Of a stretch of DNA of 64,000 nucleotides, positions 24,307-33,323 are shown in pieces (the first letter of the stretch is position 1; each line of letters begins with the position of its first letter). The DNA is taken from contig JACKDM010000008.1 of assembly GCA_020633515.1 (NCBI GenBank), positions 1 through 64,000 of the forward strand, written 5' to 3'. This DNA is from Myxococcales bacterium. GTDB lineage: Bacteria > Myxococcota > Bradymonadia > UBA7976 > UBA1532. The translations under genes were made by a program, and so were the position numbers. The notes beneath the pieces are model-generated. The model did not search any database and was not told the DNA's origin. It saw only the letters and a program-made list of their open reading frames with translations.

Positions 24307-24483
24307 GGTGCTCCTTGTCGATCAGCAAAACTTGCCGGTTGCTTCACCTCGACACACGATCGCGCCCGGTGGATGCGGAGAATCACCCCACCGCGTCCGA
24401 GACCGTCGCCCGCCGCGCCCTCCGCCCGGTCGGCACGGGGGTTGCTGACGTCGCGCGCCCCGCTTCGCCAGGGGAGGGAGGCC
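24307..24483. promoter_or_regulatory. divergent control region before pgsB
   Basis: 177 bases between DUF2461 (minus) and pgsB (plus). The part near 24320-24350 (GATCAGCAAAACTTGCCGG) is the most AT-rich in the region and probably holds the minus-strand promoter. GGGAGGGAG ends three bases before the pgsB ATG and is its ribosome site. No firm promoter boxes assigned. Confidence 0.35.
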
Positions 24484-25707
24484 ATGCCCGATCTCGCCGT
24501 CATGGGCGGTCTTTTTGGTCTGCTCGCCGGTCTCGGCGTGCTCGAAGACCGCCGTCATCGCCGCCACCGCAACAAGATCCCGGTGCGGGTCCACGTCAAC
24601 GGCACCCGCGGCAAGTCGAGCGTCTGCCGCCTCATCGGCGCCGGGCTCCGCGCCGGAGGCCGGGTCACCGCGACCAAGACGACCGGCACCCTCGCCCGCA
24701 TGATCTTCCCCGATGGCAGCGAAGCCCCGGTGTTTCGCCCCGCCAAGCCCAACGTCGCCGAGCAGATCCGCATCGTGCGCACCGCCGCGCAGCTCGGCGC
24801 CGAGGCGCTCGTCATCGAGTGCATGGCGCTCCAGCCGTCGCTGCAGTGGCTCTCGGAGTGGCGCTTCGTGCGCGCGACCCACGGCGTCATCACCAACGCC
24901 CGCCCCGACCACCTCGACGTGATGGGCCCGACCGAGACCGACGTCGCCCGCGCGCTCGCCGGCATGATCCCGCCGGGGCAGAAGCTCTTCACCGCCGAGC
25001 GCGACCACCTGCCGATCTTCGCCGACGCCTGCGCCGACCGGCGCTGCCAGCTCGTCGCGATCGGCGAGCCCGAGGTCGCCGCGATCACCGAGCGTGATCT
25101 GGCCGGCTTCGCCTACAAGGAGCACCCCGACAACCTCGCGCTCGCGCTCGCCGTCTGCGCCGATCTCGGCGTCGACCGCCAGGTCGCGCTCGACGGCATG
25201 TGGGCGGCGGTCCCCGATCCGGGCGCGATGACCGAGCACATCGTCGAGTTCTTCGGGCGGCGCATCGTCTTCGTCAACGGCTTCGCCGCCAACGACCCGG
25301 AGTCGACGCGCTACATCTGGGAGAAGACGATCGAGCGTCACCCCGAGGTGACGAAGACCATCGCGGTCTTCAACTGCCGCGCCGACCGGGCCGATCGCAG
25401 CCGCCAGCTCGGCGAGGACTACGTGAAGTGGGCGCAGGCCGACCACGTGGTCCTGATGGGCACCGGCACCTACCTCTTCGCGCGCGCCGCGGTCGCGGCG
25501 GGGGTGCCGACGAGCCGGTTCGTCACCGTCGAGGACATGAGCGTCGACGAGATCTTCGAAACCATCGTGGGCCTCGGCGGGCGCTCGGCGCTCGTGATGG
25601 GCATGGCCAACATCGGCGGCCAGGGGCTCGACGTGGTGCGCTACTTCAAGAACCGCGAGGTGCTGCCCGAGCGCGTGCCCGCGGCGGTCGCCCGAGGAGG
25701 CGTCTGA
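24484..25707 (+). CDS. pgsB: poly-gamma-glutamate synthase PgsB/CapB
   Basis: 407 residues. PgsB is the amide-ligase component of the membrane-bound poly-gamma-glutamate synthase, related to Mur ligases; it activates glutamate with ATP. N-terminal hydrophobic segment (MGGLFGLLAGLGVL) for membrane attachment, then the P-loop HVNGTRGKSSVCRLIGAGLR (NGTRGKSS, 39-46), TKTTGTLARMI, and THGVITNARPDHLDVMGPTE. These are strongly conserved in PgsB/CapB. ATG 24484 has a strong ribosome site. The stop overlaps the pgsC start by one base (TGATG). Confidence 0.94.
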   Translation: MPDLAVMGGLFGLLAGLGVLEDRRHRRHRNKIPVRVHVNGTRGKSSVCRLIGAGLRAGGRVTATKTTGTLARMIFPDGSEAPVFRPAKPNVAEQIRIVRTAAQLGAEALVIECMALQPSLQWLSEWRFVRATHGVITNARPDHLDVMGPTETDVARALAGMIPPGQKLFTAERDHLPIFADACADRRCQLVAIGEPEVAAITERDLAGFAYKEHPDNLALALAVCADLGVDRQVALDGMWAAVPDPGAMTEHIVEFFGRRIVFVNGFAANDPESTRYIWEKTIERHPEVTKTIAVFNCRADRADRSRQLGEDYVKWAQADHVVLMGTGTYLFARAAVAAGVPTSRFVTVEDMSVDEIFETIVGLGGRSALVMGMANIGGQGLDVVRYFKNREVLPERVPAAVARGGV

Positions 25708-26162
25708 TGGTGGAGCTGTTGCCCGAGGCCATCGGGACGGGGCTGCTCGTCAGCCTCTTGTTCACCGAGCTGTTCGGCCTCGCCGCCGGGGGCATGGTCG
25801 TGCCCGGCTATATCGCGCTGTACCTCACGAGCCCGCTCAGCGTCGCGGCCACGCTCGCCGCGGGGGTCATCACCTTCCTCGCGGTGCACGCGCTCAAGTC
25901 GGTGGTCATCCTCTACGGGCGCCGCATGACCGCCATGGCGATCGTCGTCGGCTACCTCGTCGGCATGGCCGGGCGCTACATCACGCACGGGCAGGTCGCC
26001 GGCGTCGGCGAGTTCGAGTTCATCGGGTACATCATCCCCGGGCTCATCGCGATCTGGATCAACCGGCAGGGCCTCGTCGAGACGCTGACCTCGATCGTGA
26101 CGGTCTCGGCGGTGACGCGGCTGGTGCTCGTGATGGTCGCCGGTGAGGAGCTCTTGCGATGA
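25707..26162 (+). CDS. pgsC: poly-gamma-glutamate biosynthesis membrane protein PgsC/CapC
   Basis: 151 residues, the normal PgsC length, with four to five transmembrane helices. Family motifs include LFTELFGLAAGGMVVPGYIA near the N-terminus and GYIIPGLIAIWINRQG near the middle. PgsC forms the membrane part of the ligase complex with PgsB. Starts at ATG 25707, overlapping the pgsB stop, and its own stop overlaps pgsW (ATGA), so all three are translationally coupled. Confidence 0.93.
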   Translation: MVELLPEAIGTGLLVSLLFTELFGLAAGGMVVPGYIALYLTSPLSVAATLAAGVITFLAVHALKSVVILYGRRMTAMAIVVGYLVGMAGRYITHGQVAGVGEFEFIGYIIPGLIAIWINRQGLVETLTSIVTVSAVTRLVLVMVAGEELLR

Positions 26163-27304
26163 TCCGCATGTACTGGCGGCCTCACAAGGTCGGCCGCATC
26201 GAGCTCGGGCTCGTGATGCTGCTCGCGCTCGCCGGCGTCTTCGCGGTCGAGCGGTACACCGTCGTCGTCGAGGAGCCGCACTACGAGGAGAAGATCGACG
26301 CCGCCCGCCGCGCGCGGAAGGCGTTCGAGGCGATCCGCTCCTCGCGCATCGCGCAGGGCACCCGCTTCGACCCGGAGACCGATCCGGCACAGACCGGGCT
26401 CATCGGCACGCTCATGAGCCCGGTGACGACCAACTCCGGGCACCTCGCGAGCAAGCAGATCTCGATCAACCCCAACTTCGCCGCGCTGGTGCTGCACTAC
26501 CTCAAGCGCCTCGAGGTCGAGAAGGGTGACGTCGTCGCGGTCGGCTTCTCCGGCTCGTTCCCCGCGATCAACATCGCCGTCATCGCCGCGATCGAGACGA
26601 TCGGCGCCGAGCCGATCGTGATCTCGTCGGCGTCGGCGTCGCAGTGGGGCGCCAACGACCCGGTGATGATGTGGCCCGACATGGAGCGGGTCCTCGTCGA
26701 CCGCGGCGTCTTTACGACCCGCTCGGCGGCGGTGAGCCGCGGCGGCATCGAAGACCGCGCGCTCGGCGTCACCAAGGAGGGCCGGGCGCTGATCGACGCG
26801 ACGATGGAGCGCAGCGGCGCGCGGCAGATCCGGGCGCCGAGCTACGTCGCGAGCGTCGACGAGCGGATGAAGGTCTACGAGGACCGCGCCGGCGGCCGCC
26901 CGATCAAGGCCTACATCAACGTCGGCGGCGGCACGACCTCGGTCGGCACCCGGATCGGCAAGCAGCTCTTCTCACCCGGGATCAACCGCACGACCCCGAT
27001 CGGGGCGAGCGAGATCAACTCGGTCATGACCCGCTTCGTGCTGCAAGGCGTGCCGGTGCTGCACCTCATCAAGATCGCGCAGCTCGCCGACCGCTACGGG
27101 TTCCCGCTCGTGGTCACCGAGATGCCGCAGGTCGGGCAGGGGCGGATCTTCTCGCGGCGCGGCTACAACGTGTGGCTCGCGGGCGCCATCGTCGGCGTGG
27201 TGCTGCTGCTGATGATGGCCTTCGTGCGGCGGGACTGGGGCTTCCGCATCCTGCGGGTCGCCTCGCGGCGCGACAGCCGCAAGCCGCCCGAGCAGATGGT
27301 CTGA
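26159..27304 (+). CDS. pgsW: poly-gamma-glutamate system protein PgsW
   Basis: 381 residues with an N-terminal membrane anchor (~16-33) and a second helix near the C-terminus (NVWLAGAIVGVVLLLMMAFV), leaving a large soluble domain between them. The sequence matches the PgsW-type poly-gamma-glutamate system family: TLMSPVTTNSGHLASKQIS, VVAVGFSGSFPAINIAVIAA, IVISSASASQWGANDP and INVGGGTTSVGT. This family accompanies PgsB/PgsC in organisms that lack a standard PgsA neighbour; its reaction is not established. Nothing like PgsA or a gamma-glutamyl hydrolase is next to it. Ends 13 bases before the convergent kinase gene. Confidence 0.88.
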   Translation: MIRMYWRPHKVGRIELGLVMLLALAGVFAVERYTVVVEEPHYEEKIDAARRARKAFEAIRSSRIAQGTRFDPETDPAQTGLIGTLMSPVTTNSGHLASKQISINPNFAALVLHYLKRLEVEKGDVVAVGFSGSFPAINIAVIAAIETIGAEPIVISSASASQWGANDPVMMWPDMERVLVDRGVFTTRSAAVSRGGIEDRALGVTKEGRALIDATMERSGARQIRAPSYVASVDERMKVYEDRAGGRPIKAYINVGGGTTSVGTRIGKQLFSPGINRTTPIGASEINSVMTRFVLQGVPVLHLIKIAQLADRYGFPLVVTEMPQVGQGRIFSRRGYNVWLAGAIVGVVLLLMMAFVRRDWGFRILRVASRRDSRKPPEQMV

Positions 27305-27317
27305 TCCCGCCTCGCCG

Positions 27318-29501
27318 CTACCGCCCCGCGGCCTCGCGGCGGTGGGCGTTGCACATCGACAGGTAGCTCGTCTTCTCCCGCTCCCGGCGCTTCGCGGCGG
27401 CGGGCGACTGCCCCGGCACGTCGTCGGCGAAGCGGGCCGCGCCCCGGCAGACCAGCTCGGCGCCCGCGCGCGCGTCGGTCTCGGCGAGCGTCTGCCCGGC
27501 CCGGATCTCGAGGAGCGCGCAGTGGTTGCCGCGGTGCAGGTAGCCGGCGACGTGGGCGGGCGCGCAGGCGACCTCGAGCGCCTCGGCCGAGAGATCACCC
27601 GACAGCTCCTCCGTCAGCTCGATCGCGGTCTTGTAGTGCGCGAAGTTCTTCGTCGGATCGGTCAGGTTCATCGCCGCGAGGAAGTCGTCGCGCGCGCGGG
27701 TCAGCGCGACGCGGCGGTCGTCGCCGAGCCGGGCCTGCGCGATCTGCCGCCAGAGGCGGGCGCGGCGCAGCAGCACCTCACCGCGGGCGGCCGGATCGTC
27801 GACGGTGCTCATCCAGGCGTCGACCGCGGCGGCGGCGGTCTCACCGCGGGCGAGGCCATCGGGCGCGAACGCGAAGCGGCGCGCGGCGGCCATCAGCTCG
27901 CGCACCTCGGCCTCGCCCGGCGGGGCCGCCTCGTCGGCGACCGGCGCCGCGGGCGCGGCGTCGGGCGCGGCGTCCGCGGCAGCGTCCTCAGGCGGCGCGG
28001 CATCGGCCGCTGCATCGGCCGCGAGCTCGGCTGCGGCCGCGGCCGCCGCGTCGGAGCGCGCCGCGTCGACCACCACCGCCGCGTCGGGCGCCTGCGCGAC
28101 CGGCGCCGCGTCGGCCACGCCGGTCAGCGTGGCGACCGCCGCGCGATCATCCGCCGCCTCCTCGCCCGGCAGCAGCACCAGCATCGCCGCCGCCGCCACC
28201 GCCACGAGCCCGAGCCCCGCGAGCGCCCACGGCAGCGCGCTCCCCGGCCGCCCCACCCGCACGCTCCCCGAGGTCAGCGCGCTCAGCTCGCCGTGCGTCG
28301 CCGACGTGCCCTGATCGAGCGCCTCGTGATCCACCGGCGGCGGCCCCACGCTCGCCGCGATCCGCGTCCCCGGCATCAACGTCGCCGTGCGCGCCGCCAC
28401 CGCCCGCAGCGCCGCGTCCGACAGCTTCGGCGCCGCCTCGCCCGCCATCGCCTCCATCTCCCCCGTCGTCGGCGGCCGCGGCCGCGCCACCGGCCGCATC
28501 GACGCCCGCGTCGTGCCCGGCACCTCGGTCGCGATCAAGGCGTCGAGCATCTCCTCGGCGTCGCGGAAGCGATGCTCCACCTGCTTCGCCATCGCGTGCC
28601 GCACCAGCGCCTCGAGCGGCGGCGGCACCCCGAGCGCCGGATCGAGCGGCGGCACCTCGGCGCTCGTGTGCAGCATCAGGAGCTCGAAGGTCGACGGCGC
28701 CACGAACGGCGGCCGACCGGCGAGCATCTCGTACATCATCACCCCGAGCGCATAGACGTCGGTCTGCGGCCCCACCTCGCGCGCGAGCGCCTGCTCGGGC
28801 GACAGGTAGCGCGGCGTGCCCACCACGATCCCGGTCCGCGTCGCCTCGTCGCCCCCCGCCGGCTCGGCGAGCATGACCTTCGCCATGCCGAAGTCGAGCA
28901 CCTTCGCCCGCTCCTCGCCGGTCTTCTCCCGCGTCAGCATGATGTTGGCGGGCTTGAGGTCCCGGTGGATCAGCCCGATCCCGTGCGCCTCGACGAGCGC
29001 GCCGAGGACCTGCATCGTCAGCGCCGCGACCCGCTCCGGCGCGAGCGGCGCCTCTTCGACGATCGCGTCGCGCAGCGTGCGCCCGCGGATGTACTCGAGG
29101 ACCATGTAGAGCAGCCCGTCGTGGTCCTCGCCGTAGTCGAAGAGCGTCACCGCCGACGGATGGGAGAGCCGCGCGACGACCCGCGCCTCGCGGAAGAACC
29201 GGGTGCGCAGCTCCTCGTCGCGCGCCGCGCTCAGGTTCATCACCTTGAGCGCCACCTCGCGCCCCACCGGCTGCTGCACCGCCCGATAGACCGTGCCGTA
29301 CGCGCCCTGCCCGATCAGCGCCACCACCGGGAAGCGCCCCGCCACCACCCGGCCGATGATCGGATCCCGCTTCTCCCGCTGGGTCGCGGCCTCTTCGGAG
29401 GTGACGAGCGCGACGCCGTCGGTCGGACAGAGCGCACCGAGCGCGCCGGTCGTCTCCCGACCGCACGCGAGGCACACGAGGTTGACCGACTCCCTTGCCA
29501 A
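27318..29501 (-). CDS. serine/threonine protein kinase with zinc ribbon and single transmembrane segment
   Basis: 727 residues if translation begins at TTG 29501; no ATG or GTG fits better upstream of conserved sequence, so the start is uncertain. A short zinc-ribbon-like start (CLAC with a downstream CPTDG) precedes a complete Hanks-type kinase: GQGAYG (64-69), catalytic Lys86 in EVALKVM, HRDLKPAN (179-186), DFG (203-205), and SPEQ (234-237). A juxtamembrane region rich in Arg/Pro follows, one membrane helix at about 422-445, a long Ala/Asp low-complexity stretch and an unrecognised C-terminal extracytoplasmic domain. Typical of the large kinase families of Myxococcota. Divergent from the VWA gene; convergent with pgsW. 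Confidence 0.92.
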   Translation of the reverse strand: MARESVNLVCLACGRETTGALGALCPTDGVALVTSEEAATQREKRDPIIGRVVAGRFPVVALIGQGAYGTVYRAVQQPVGREVALKVMNLSAARDEELRTRFFREARVVARLSHPSAVTLFDYGEDHDGLLYMVLEYIRGRTLRDAIVEEAPLAPERVAALTMQVLGALVEAHGIGLIHRDLKPANIMLTREKTGEERAKVLDFGMAKVMLAEPAGGDEATRTGIVVGTPRYLSPEQALAREVGPQTDVYALGVMMYEMLAGRPPFVAPSTFELLMLHTSAEVPPLDPALGVPPPLEALVRHAMAKQVEHRFRDAEEMLDALIATEVPGTTRASMRPVARPRPPTTGEMEAMAGEAAPKLSDAALRAVAARTATLMPGTRIAASVGPPPVDHEALDQGTSATHGELSALTSGSVRVGRPGSALPWALAGLGLVAVAAAAMLVLLPGEEAADDRAAVATLTGVADAAPVAQAPDAAVVVDAARSDAAAAAAAELAADAAADAAPPEDAAADAAPDAAPAAPVADEAAPPGEAEVRELMAAARRFAFAPDGLARGETAAAAVDAWMSTVDDPAARGEVLLRRARLWRQIAQARLGDDRRVALTRARDDFLAAMNLTDPTKNFAHYKTAIELTEELSGDLSAEALEVACAPAHVAGYLHRGNHCALLEIRAGQTLAETDARAGAELVCRGAARFADDVPGQSPAAAKRREREKTSYLSMCNAHRREAAGR

Positions 29502-29684
29502 GGGCTTGCTCTCGCTCGAAGTCTGGCCCAGCGTATCAGGCCGGGGCCAAAATGAAACGTCTCACGACGGCGACCCCTCCGCGTGCGATCACGGATCTTT
29601 TACAACCTTCTCCCGGGGGGCTGACCACCGCGTCGCGTGTTGTGTGACAGGTTCTGCCGGCACCCCTGACGAGGAGTCCCGAAC
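29502..29684. promoter_or_regulatory. divergent control region between kinase and VWA genes
   Basis: 183 bases with AT-rich islands CCAAAATGAAACG (near 29547) and ATCTTTTACAACC (near 29594), the best candidates for the two promoters. GAGGAG about eight bases before 29685 is the ribosome site of the VWA gene. CTCCCGGGGGGC (near 29609) is a short G-rich run. No convincing -35/-10 pair. Confidence 0.35.
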
Positions 29685-31007
29685 ATGCAGCATCACCCGC
29701 CGCTCTCCCCCATCCTGCTCGCCGCCGCCCTGCTCGCCTGCGGCCCCGCCGTCGCCCAGACCGCCCGCCTCGAGGTCGCCCCCGCCCAGCCCGCCGTCGT
29801 CGCCGGCCAGAAGAACAAGGTCTACCTCAAGGTCGGCCTCACCGGCCTCGCGCTCGAATCGGCCGACGCCCGCCCGCCCGTCAACGTCGCGATCGTGCTC
29901 GACAAGTCGGGCTCGATGAGCGGCGAGAAGCTCGCCCGCGCCAAGCAGGCCGCCCGCTTCGCCGTCGACCGCCTCTCCCCGCACGACATCGTCTCGATCG
30001 TCGCCTACGACTCGACGGTGCAGGTCGTGGTGCCCGCGACCAAGGCCGTCGACAAGCAGAGCATCCACCTCGGCATCGAGCGCCTCGCCGCCGGCGGCAA
30101 CACCGCGCTCTTCGCCGGCGTCAGCAAAGGCGCCGACGAGCTGCGCAAGTTCTTCGACCACAACCGGGTCAACCGCCTCGTGCTGCTCTCCGACGGCCTC
30201 GCCAACGTCGGCCCGAGCTCGGCCGCCGAGCTCGCCCGCCTCGGCGGCGCGCTGATGCGCGAGGGCATGAGCGTCACCACCCTCGGCCTCGGGCTCGACT
30301 ACAACGAAGACCTGATGAGCCAGCTCGCCCGCGCCGCCGACGGCAACCACGCCTTCATCGAGCACGCCCAGGACCTCGCGCGCTTCTTCGACCTCGAGTT
30401 CGGGACCGTGCTCAAGGTCGTCGCCCGCGACGCCACGCTCACCATCGACTGCGCCCCCGGCGTGCGCCCGGTGCGGCTCCTCGGGCGCGAGGGCGACATC
30501 GTCGGCCAGCAGGTCGTCGTGCGGCTCAACCAGCTCTATGCCGGCGAGGAGAAGTTCGCGCTGCTCGAGCTCGAGGTCGGCCCCGGCGAGCTCGGCGGCC
30601 GCGCGCTCGTCGCCCGCGCCGCGGCGAGCTACGGCAACCTCGTCAGCAAGCAGACCGACGCGCTCACCGGCGCCGCGCACGTCGAGTTCGTCGCCACCGC
30701 CGCCGACGCCGAGCGCCGCATCGACCAGAGCGTGATGGTCCGCGCCGTCGAGCTGATCGCCAGCGAACAGAGCCGCCTCGCGGTCGTGCTCAACGACCAG
30801 GGCCGCACCCAGGAGGCCGAGCGGGTGCTGCTCGACAACGCCGCCTGGCTCGACGAGAACTGGCAGCGCTACAAGGCGCCCTCGCTCAAGCAGCTCCAGC
30901 AGCAGAACATCGAGGACTCGAAGAACCTCGCCCCCGACGACTACCGCCGCCAGCGCAAGGTGATGCGCAAGCGGCAGGTCGAGTTCGAGATGCAGCAGCT
31001 CTACTGA
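29685..31007 (+). CDS. secreted von Willebrand factor A (VWA) domain protein
   Basis: 440 residues with a signal peptide ending AVAQ. The VWA domain spans about 65-240 with an intact metal-ion-dependent adhesion site: DKSGSMS (73-79), a Thr in AAGGNTALFAG, and the Asp of VLLSDGLANVG. A beta-rich domain follows, and the last ~90 residues are helical and strongly charged (KQLQQQNIEDSKNLAPDDYR). Proteins with this layout bind ligands or partner proteins in the periplasm. Followed by a histidine kinase and response regulator on the same strand only 37 bases later, so the VWA protein may feed that sensor or be its target (inference). Confidence 0.87.
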   Translation: MQHHPPLSPILLAAALLACGPAVAQTARLEVAPAQPAVVAGQKNKVYLKVGLTGLALESADARPPVNVAIVLDKSGSMSGEKLARAKQAARFAVDRLSPHDIVSIVAYDSTVQVVVPATKAVDKQSIHLGIERLAAGGNTALFAGVSKGADELRKFFDHNRVNRLVLLSDGLANVGPSSAAELARLGGALMREGMSVTTLGLGLDYNEDLMSQLARAADGNHAFIEHAQDLARFFDLEFGTVLKVVARDATLTIDCAPGVRPVRLLGREGDIVGQQVVVRLNQLYAGEEKFALLELEVGPGELGGRALVARAAASYGNLVSKQTDALTGAAHVEFVATAADAERRIDQSVMVRAVELIASEQSRLAVVLNDQGRTQEAERVLLDNAAWLDENWQRYKAPSLKQLQQQNIEDSKNLAPDDYRRQRKVMRKRQVEFEMQQLY

Positions 31008-31044
31008 GCCGAGCGCAGCGCAGCCGCCCCACGGAGCCCCCCCG

Positions 31045-32601
31045 GTGCAAGTCCGCCTCGCCCTCGCCCTCGCCGTGCTCGTGATCGCCCCGCTCGCGGC
31101 GCTCGTCGGGCTCGGGGCGCGCCTCGCCGACGAGCAGCAGGCCGAGGTCGCGCGCCGCTTCGACGAGGTCATCGCCGCCCGCCTCGACGAGACCGCCGGC
31201 GCGGTCGCGAGCGTCATCGGCGGGCTCGAGCGCGCGCTCCTCGAGGCCACCGCCGAGCTGCCGGCCGATCCCGCCGCGATCCGGGCCCGGCTGCGCGAGG
31301 AGCGGCGCTTCGGGCACCTGCTGATGTTCGACGCCGAGGGCCGGCTGATGCACCCGCCGCCCGCCGGACCGATGAGCGACGAGGAGCGCGCGCTGCTCGA
31401 ACGCACCCGCGGGGTGTGGGAGAGCCGCGACTTCGCGCGCGGCGCCCGCGGCGGCGGCGGGTGGTTCATCTGGTACTGGGGCGGCGGGCTCAACCTGCTC
31501 TATCGCCGCGCGCTGCCCGACGGCCGGGTCGTCGCCGTCGAGCTCGACCGCCCGCGGCTCCTCGCGGCGGTGATCGCGACGCTGCCGGTCACCGAGCCGC
31601 CCCGCCCCGTCCGCGGCGAGGGCGCGCCCGACCCCGGCGAGCGGATCGCGCTCCTCGACTCGAGCGGCCGCGTCGTCTACCAGTGGGGCCGCTACCGCCC
31701 GCCGCGCGGCGTCACCCCCCGCGTCGACCGCCCGCTCGCCGCGCCGCTCGAAGCCTGGCGCCTCACCTGGACCGGCCCGCCCCCGCCCGCGCCCTCGCGC
31801 GCCTGGCTCTACGCGAGCCTCGCCGCCATCGCGCTCGTGCTCACCGCGCTCGCCGCCTGGTTCTACCGCGAGAGCACCGCCGAGCTGCGCCGCGCCGCGC
31901 GCCGGATGAGCTTCGTCAACCAGGTCAGCCACGAGCTCAAGACCCCGCTCACCAACATCCGCATGTACGCCGAGCTGCTCGACGCCTCGCTCGACGACGC
32001 CGACGACCGCACCCGCCGCCACCTCGGCGTCATCGTCGAGGAGAGCCAGCGCCTCAGCCGCCTGATCGGCAACATCCTCACCTTCGCCCGCCACCAGCGC
32101 GAGAAGCTCACCCTGCGCCCCGCGCCCGGCCGCCTCGACGCGGTCGTCACCGCGGTGATCGAGCAGTTCCGCCCCGCGCTCGACGAGAAGGGCATCACCG
32201 TCGAGCTCGACCGGCACGCGCCCGCCCCGGCCCGCCTCGACGCCGACGCCATCGGCCAGATCCTCGGCAACCTGCTCGGCAACGTCGAGAAGTACGCCGC
32301 AAACGGCGGCCTCGCCCGCGTCGCCACCCGGCAGGACGGCGACCGCCTCACCCTCACCGTCGAGGACCGCGGCCCCGGCATCCCCGCGCGCAACCGGGAG
32401 CGGATCTTCGAGCCGTTCTTCCGCCAGAGCGACGCGCTCGACGACGGCGTCGCCGGCACCGGCATCGGCCTCGGCATCGCCCGCACCCTCGCCCGCCTGC
32501 ACGGCGGCGACCTCGTCCTCGCCCCGTCCACCCGCGGCGCCACCTTCGTCGCGACCCTGCACGCGCCCCGCGTCGACCCCGAAGCCCGGAGGACACCATG
32601 A
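31045..32601 (+). CDS. sensor histidine kinase
   Basis: 518 residues from GTG 31045. Two membrane helices (about 4-24 and 254-274) enclose a ~230-residue periplasmic sensor domain of no recognised family. The HisKA domain has the phosphorylated His296 in NQVSHELKTPLTNIRMYAE, and the catalytic domain has the N-box (ILGNLLGNVEKYA), G1 (DRGPGI, 441-446), F-box (FEPFFR) and G2 (GTGIGLG, 471-477). Its stop overlaps the response regulator start (ATGA). No HAMP domain is evident between the second helix and HisKA, only a short linker. Confidence 0.95.
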   Translation: MQVRLALALAVLVIAPLAALVGLGARLADEQQAEVARRFDEVIAARLDETAGAVASVIGGLERALLEATAELPADPAAIRARLREERRFGHLLMFDAEGRLMHPPPAGPMSDEERALLERTRGVWESRDFARGARGGGGWFIWYWGGGLNLLYRRALPDGRVVAVELDRPRLLAAVIATLPVTEPPRPVRGEGAPDPGERIALLDSSGRVVYQWGRYRPPRGVTPRVDRPLAAPLEAWRLTWTGPPPPAPSRAWLYASLAAIALVLTALAAWFYRESTAELRRAARRMSFVNQVSHELKTPLTNIRMYAELLDASLDDADDRTRRHLGVIVEESQRLSRLIGNILTFARHQREKLTLRPAPGRLDAVVTAVIEQFRPALDEKGITVELDRHAPAPARLDADAIGQILGNLLGNVEKYAANGGLARVATRQDGDRLTLTVEDRGPGIPARNRERIFEPFFRQSDALDDGVAGTGIGLGIARTLARLHGGDLVLAPSTRGATFVATLHAPRVDPEARRTP

Positions 32602-33284
32602 AGGTGCTCGTCGCCGAAGACGACCCCCGCATCCGCGACGGCCTCGTCGAGATCCTCGAAGCCGAGGGCTACACCACCCGCGCCGTGCCCGACGGCCGCG
32701 CCGCGCTCGACGCCTTCGAGCGCGAGCGCCCCGACTTCGTGCTGCTCGACATCATGATGCCGCAGATGAACGGCTACGACGTCTGCCGCGCGATCCGCCG
32801 GGGCGACCCCCAGCTCCCCATCATCTTCATCAGCGCCAAGTCGGAGGAGATCGACCGCGTCGTCGGGCTCGAGCTCGGCGCCGACGACTTCATCCAGAAG
32901 CCCTTCGGCGTGCGCGAGGTCATCGCCCGCATCCGCGCCGTCACCCGCCGCTGCCTGCGCGAACCCCAGGCCGCCCCGCCCGCCGCGCCGTTCCGCTTCG
33001 GCGACCTCGACGTGCACCCCGCCGAGCTGCGCGCGTGGCGCGGCGACGCCGTCATCGACCTCAGCCTGCGCGACATGAAGATCATCGAGCTCTTGCACCG
33101 CCGCCGCGGCGAGGTCGTCGACCGCGAGGCGTTCTTCCGCGAGTGCTGGGGCTTCGACCACATCCCCAACTCGCGCACGCTCGACCAGCACATCAGCAAG
33201 CTGCGCAAGCGGATCGAGCCCGATCCGGGCGAGCCGTCGCTGATCCGCACCGTGCACGGGGTCGGTTATCGCCACGAGGGCTGA
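32598..33284 (+). CDS. OmpR/PhoB-family response regulator
   Basis: 228 residues. Receiver domain with acidic pocket EDD (7-9), phospho-acceptor Asp51 in LLDIMMP, and Lys101 in QKPFG. C-terminal winged-helix DNA-binding domain ending RTVHGVGYRHEG. ATG 32598 follows GGAGG and overlaps the histidine-kinase stop by four bases, so the two form a coupled pair. Target genes unknown; the adjacent VWA gene is an obvious candidate. Confidence 0.96.
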   Translation: MKVLVAEDDPRIRDGLVEILEAEGYTTRAVPDGRAALDAFERERPDFVLLDIMMPQMNGYDVCRAIRRGDPQLPIIFISAKSEEIDRVVGLELGADDFIQKPFGVREVIARIRAVTRRCLREPQAAPPAAPFRFGDLDVHPAELRAWRGDAVIDLSLRDMKIIELLHRRRGEVVDREAFFRECWGFDHIPNSRTLDQHISKLRKRIEPDPGEPSLIRTVHGVGYRHEG

Positions 33285-33323
33285 TATGCTCCGGCCACCT
33301 CAACGCACCGGAGTGCCGGGAAA

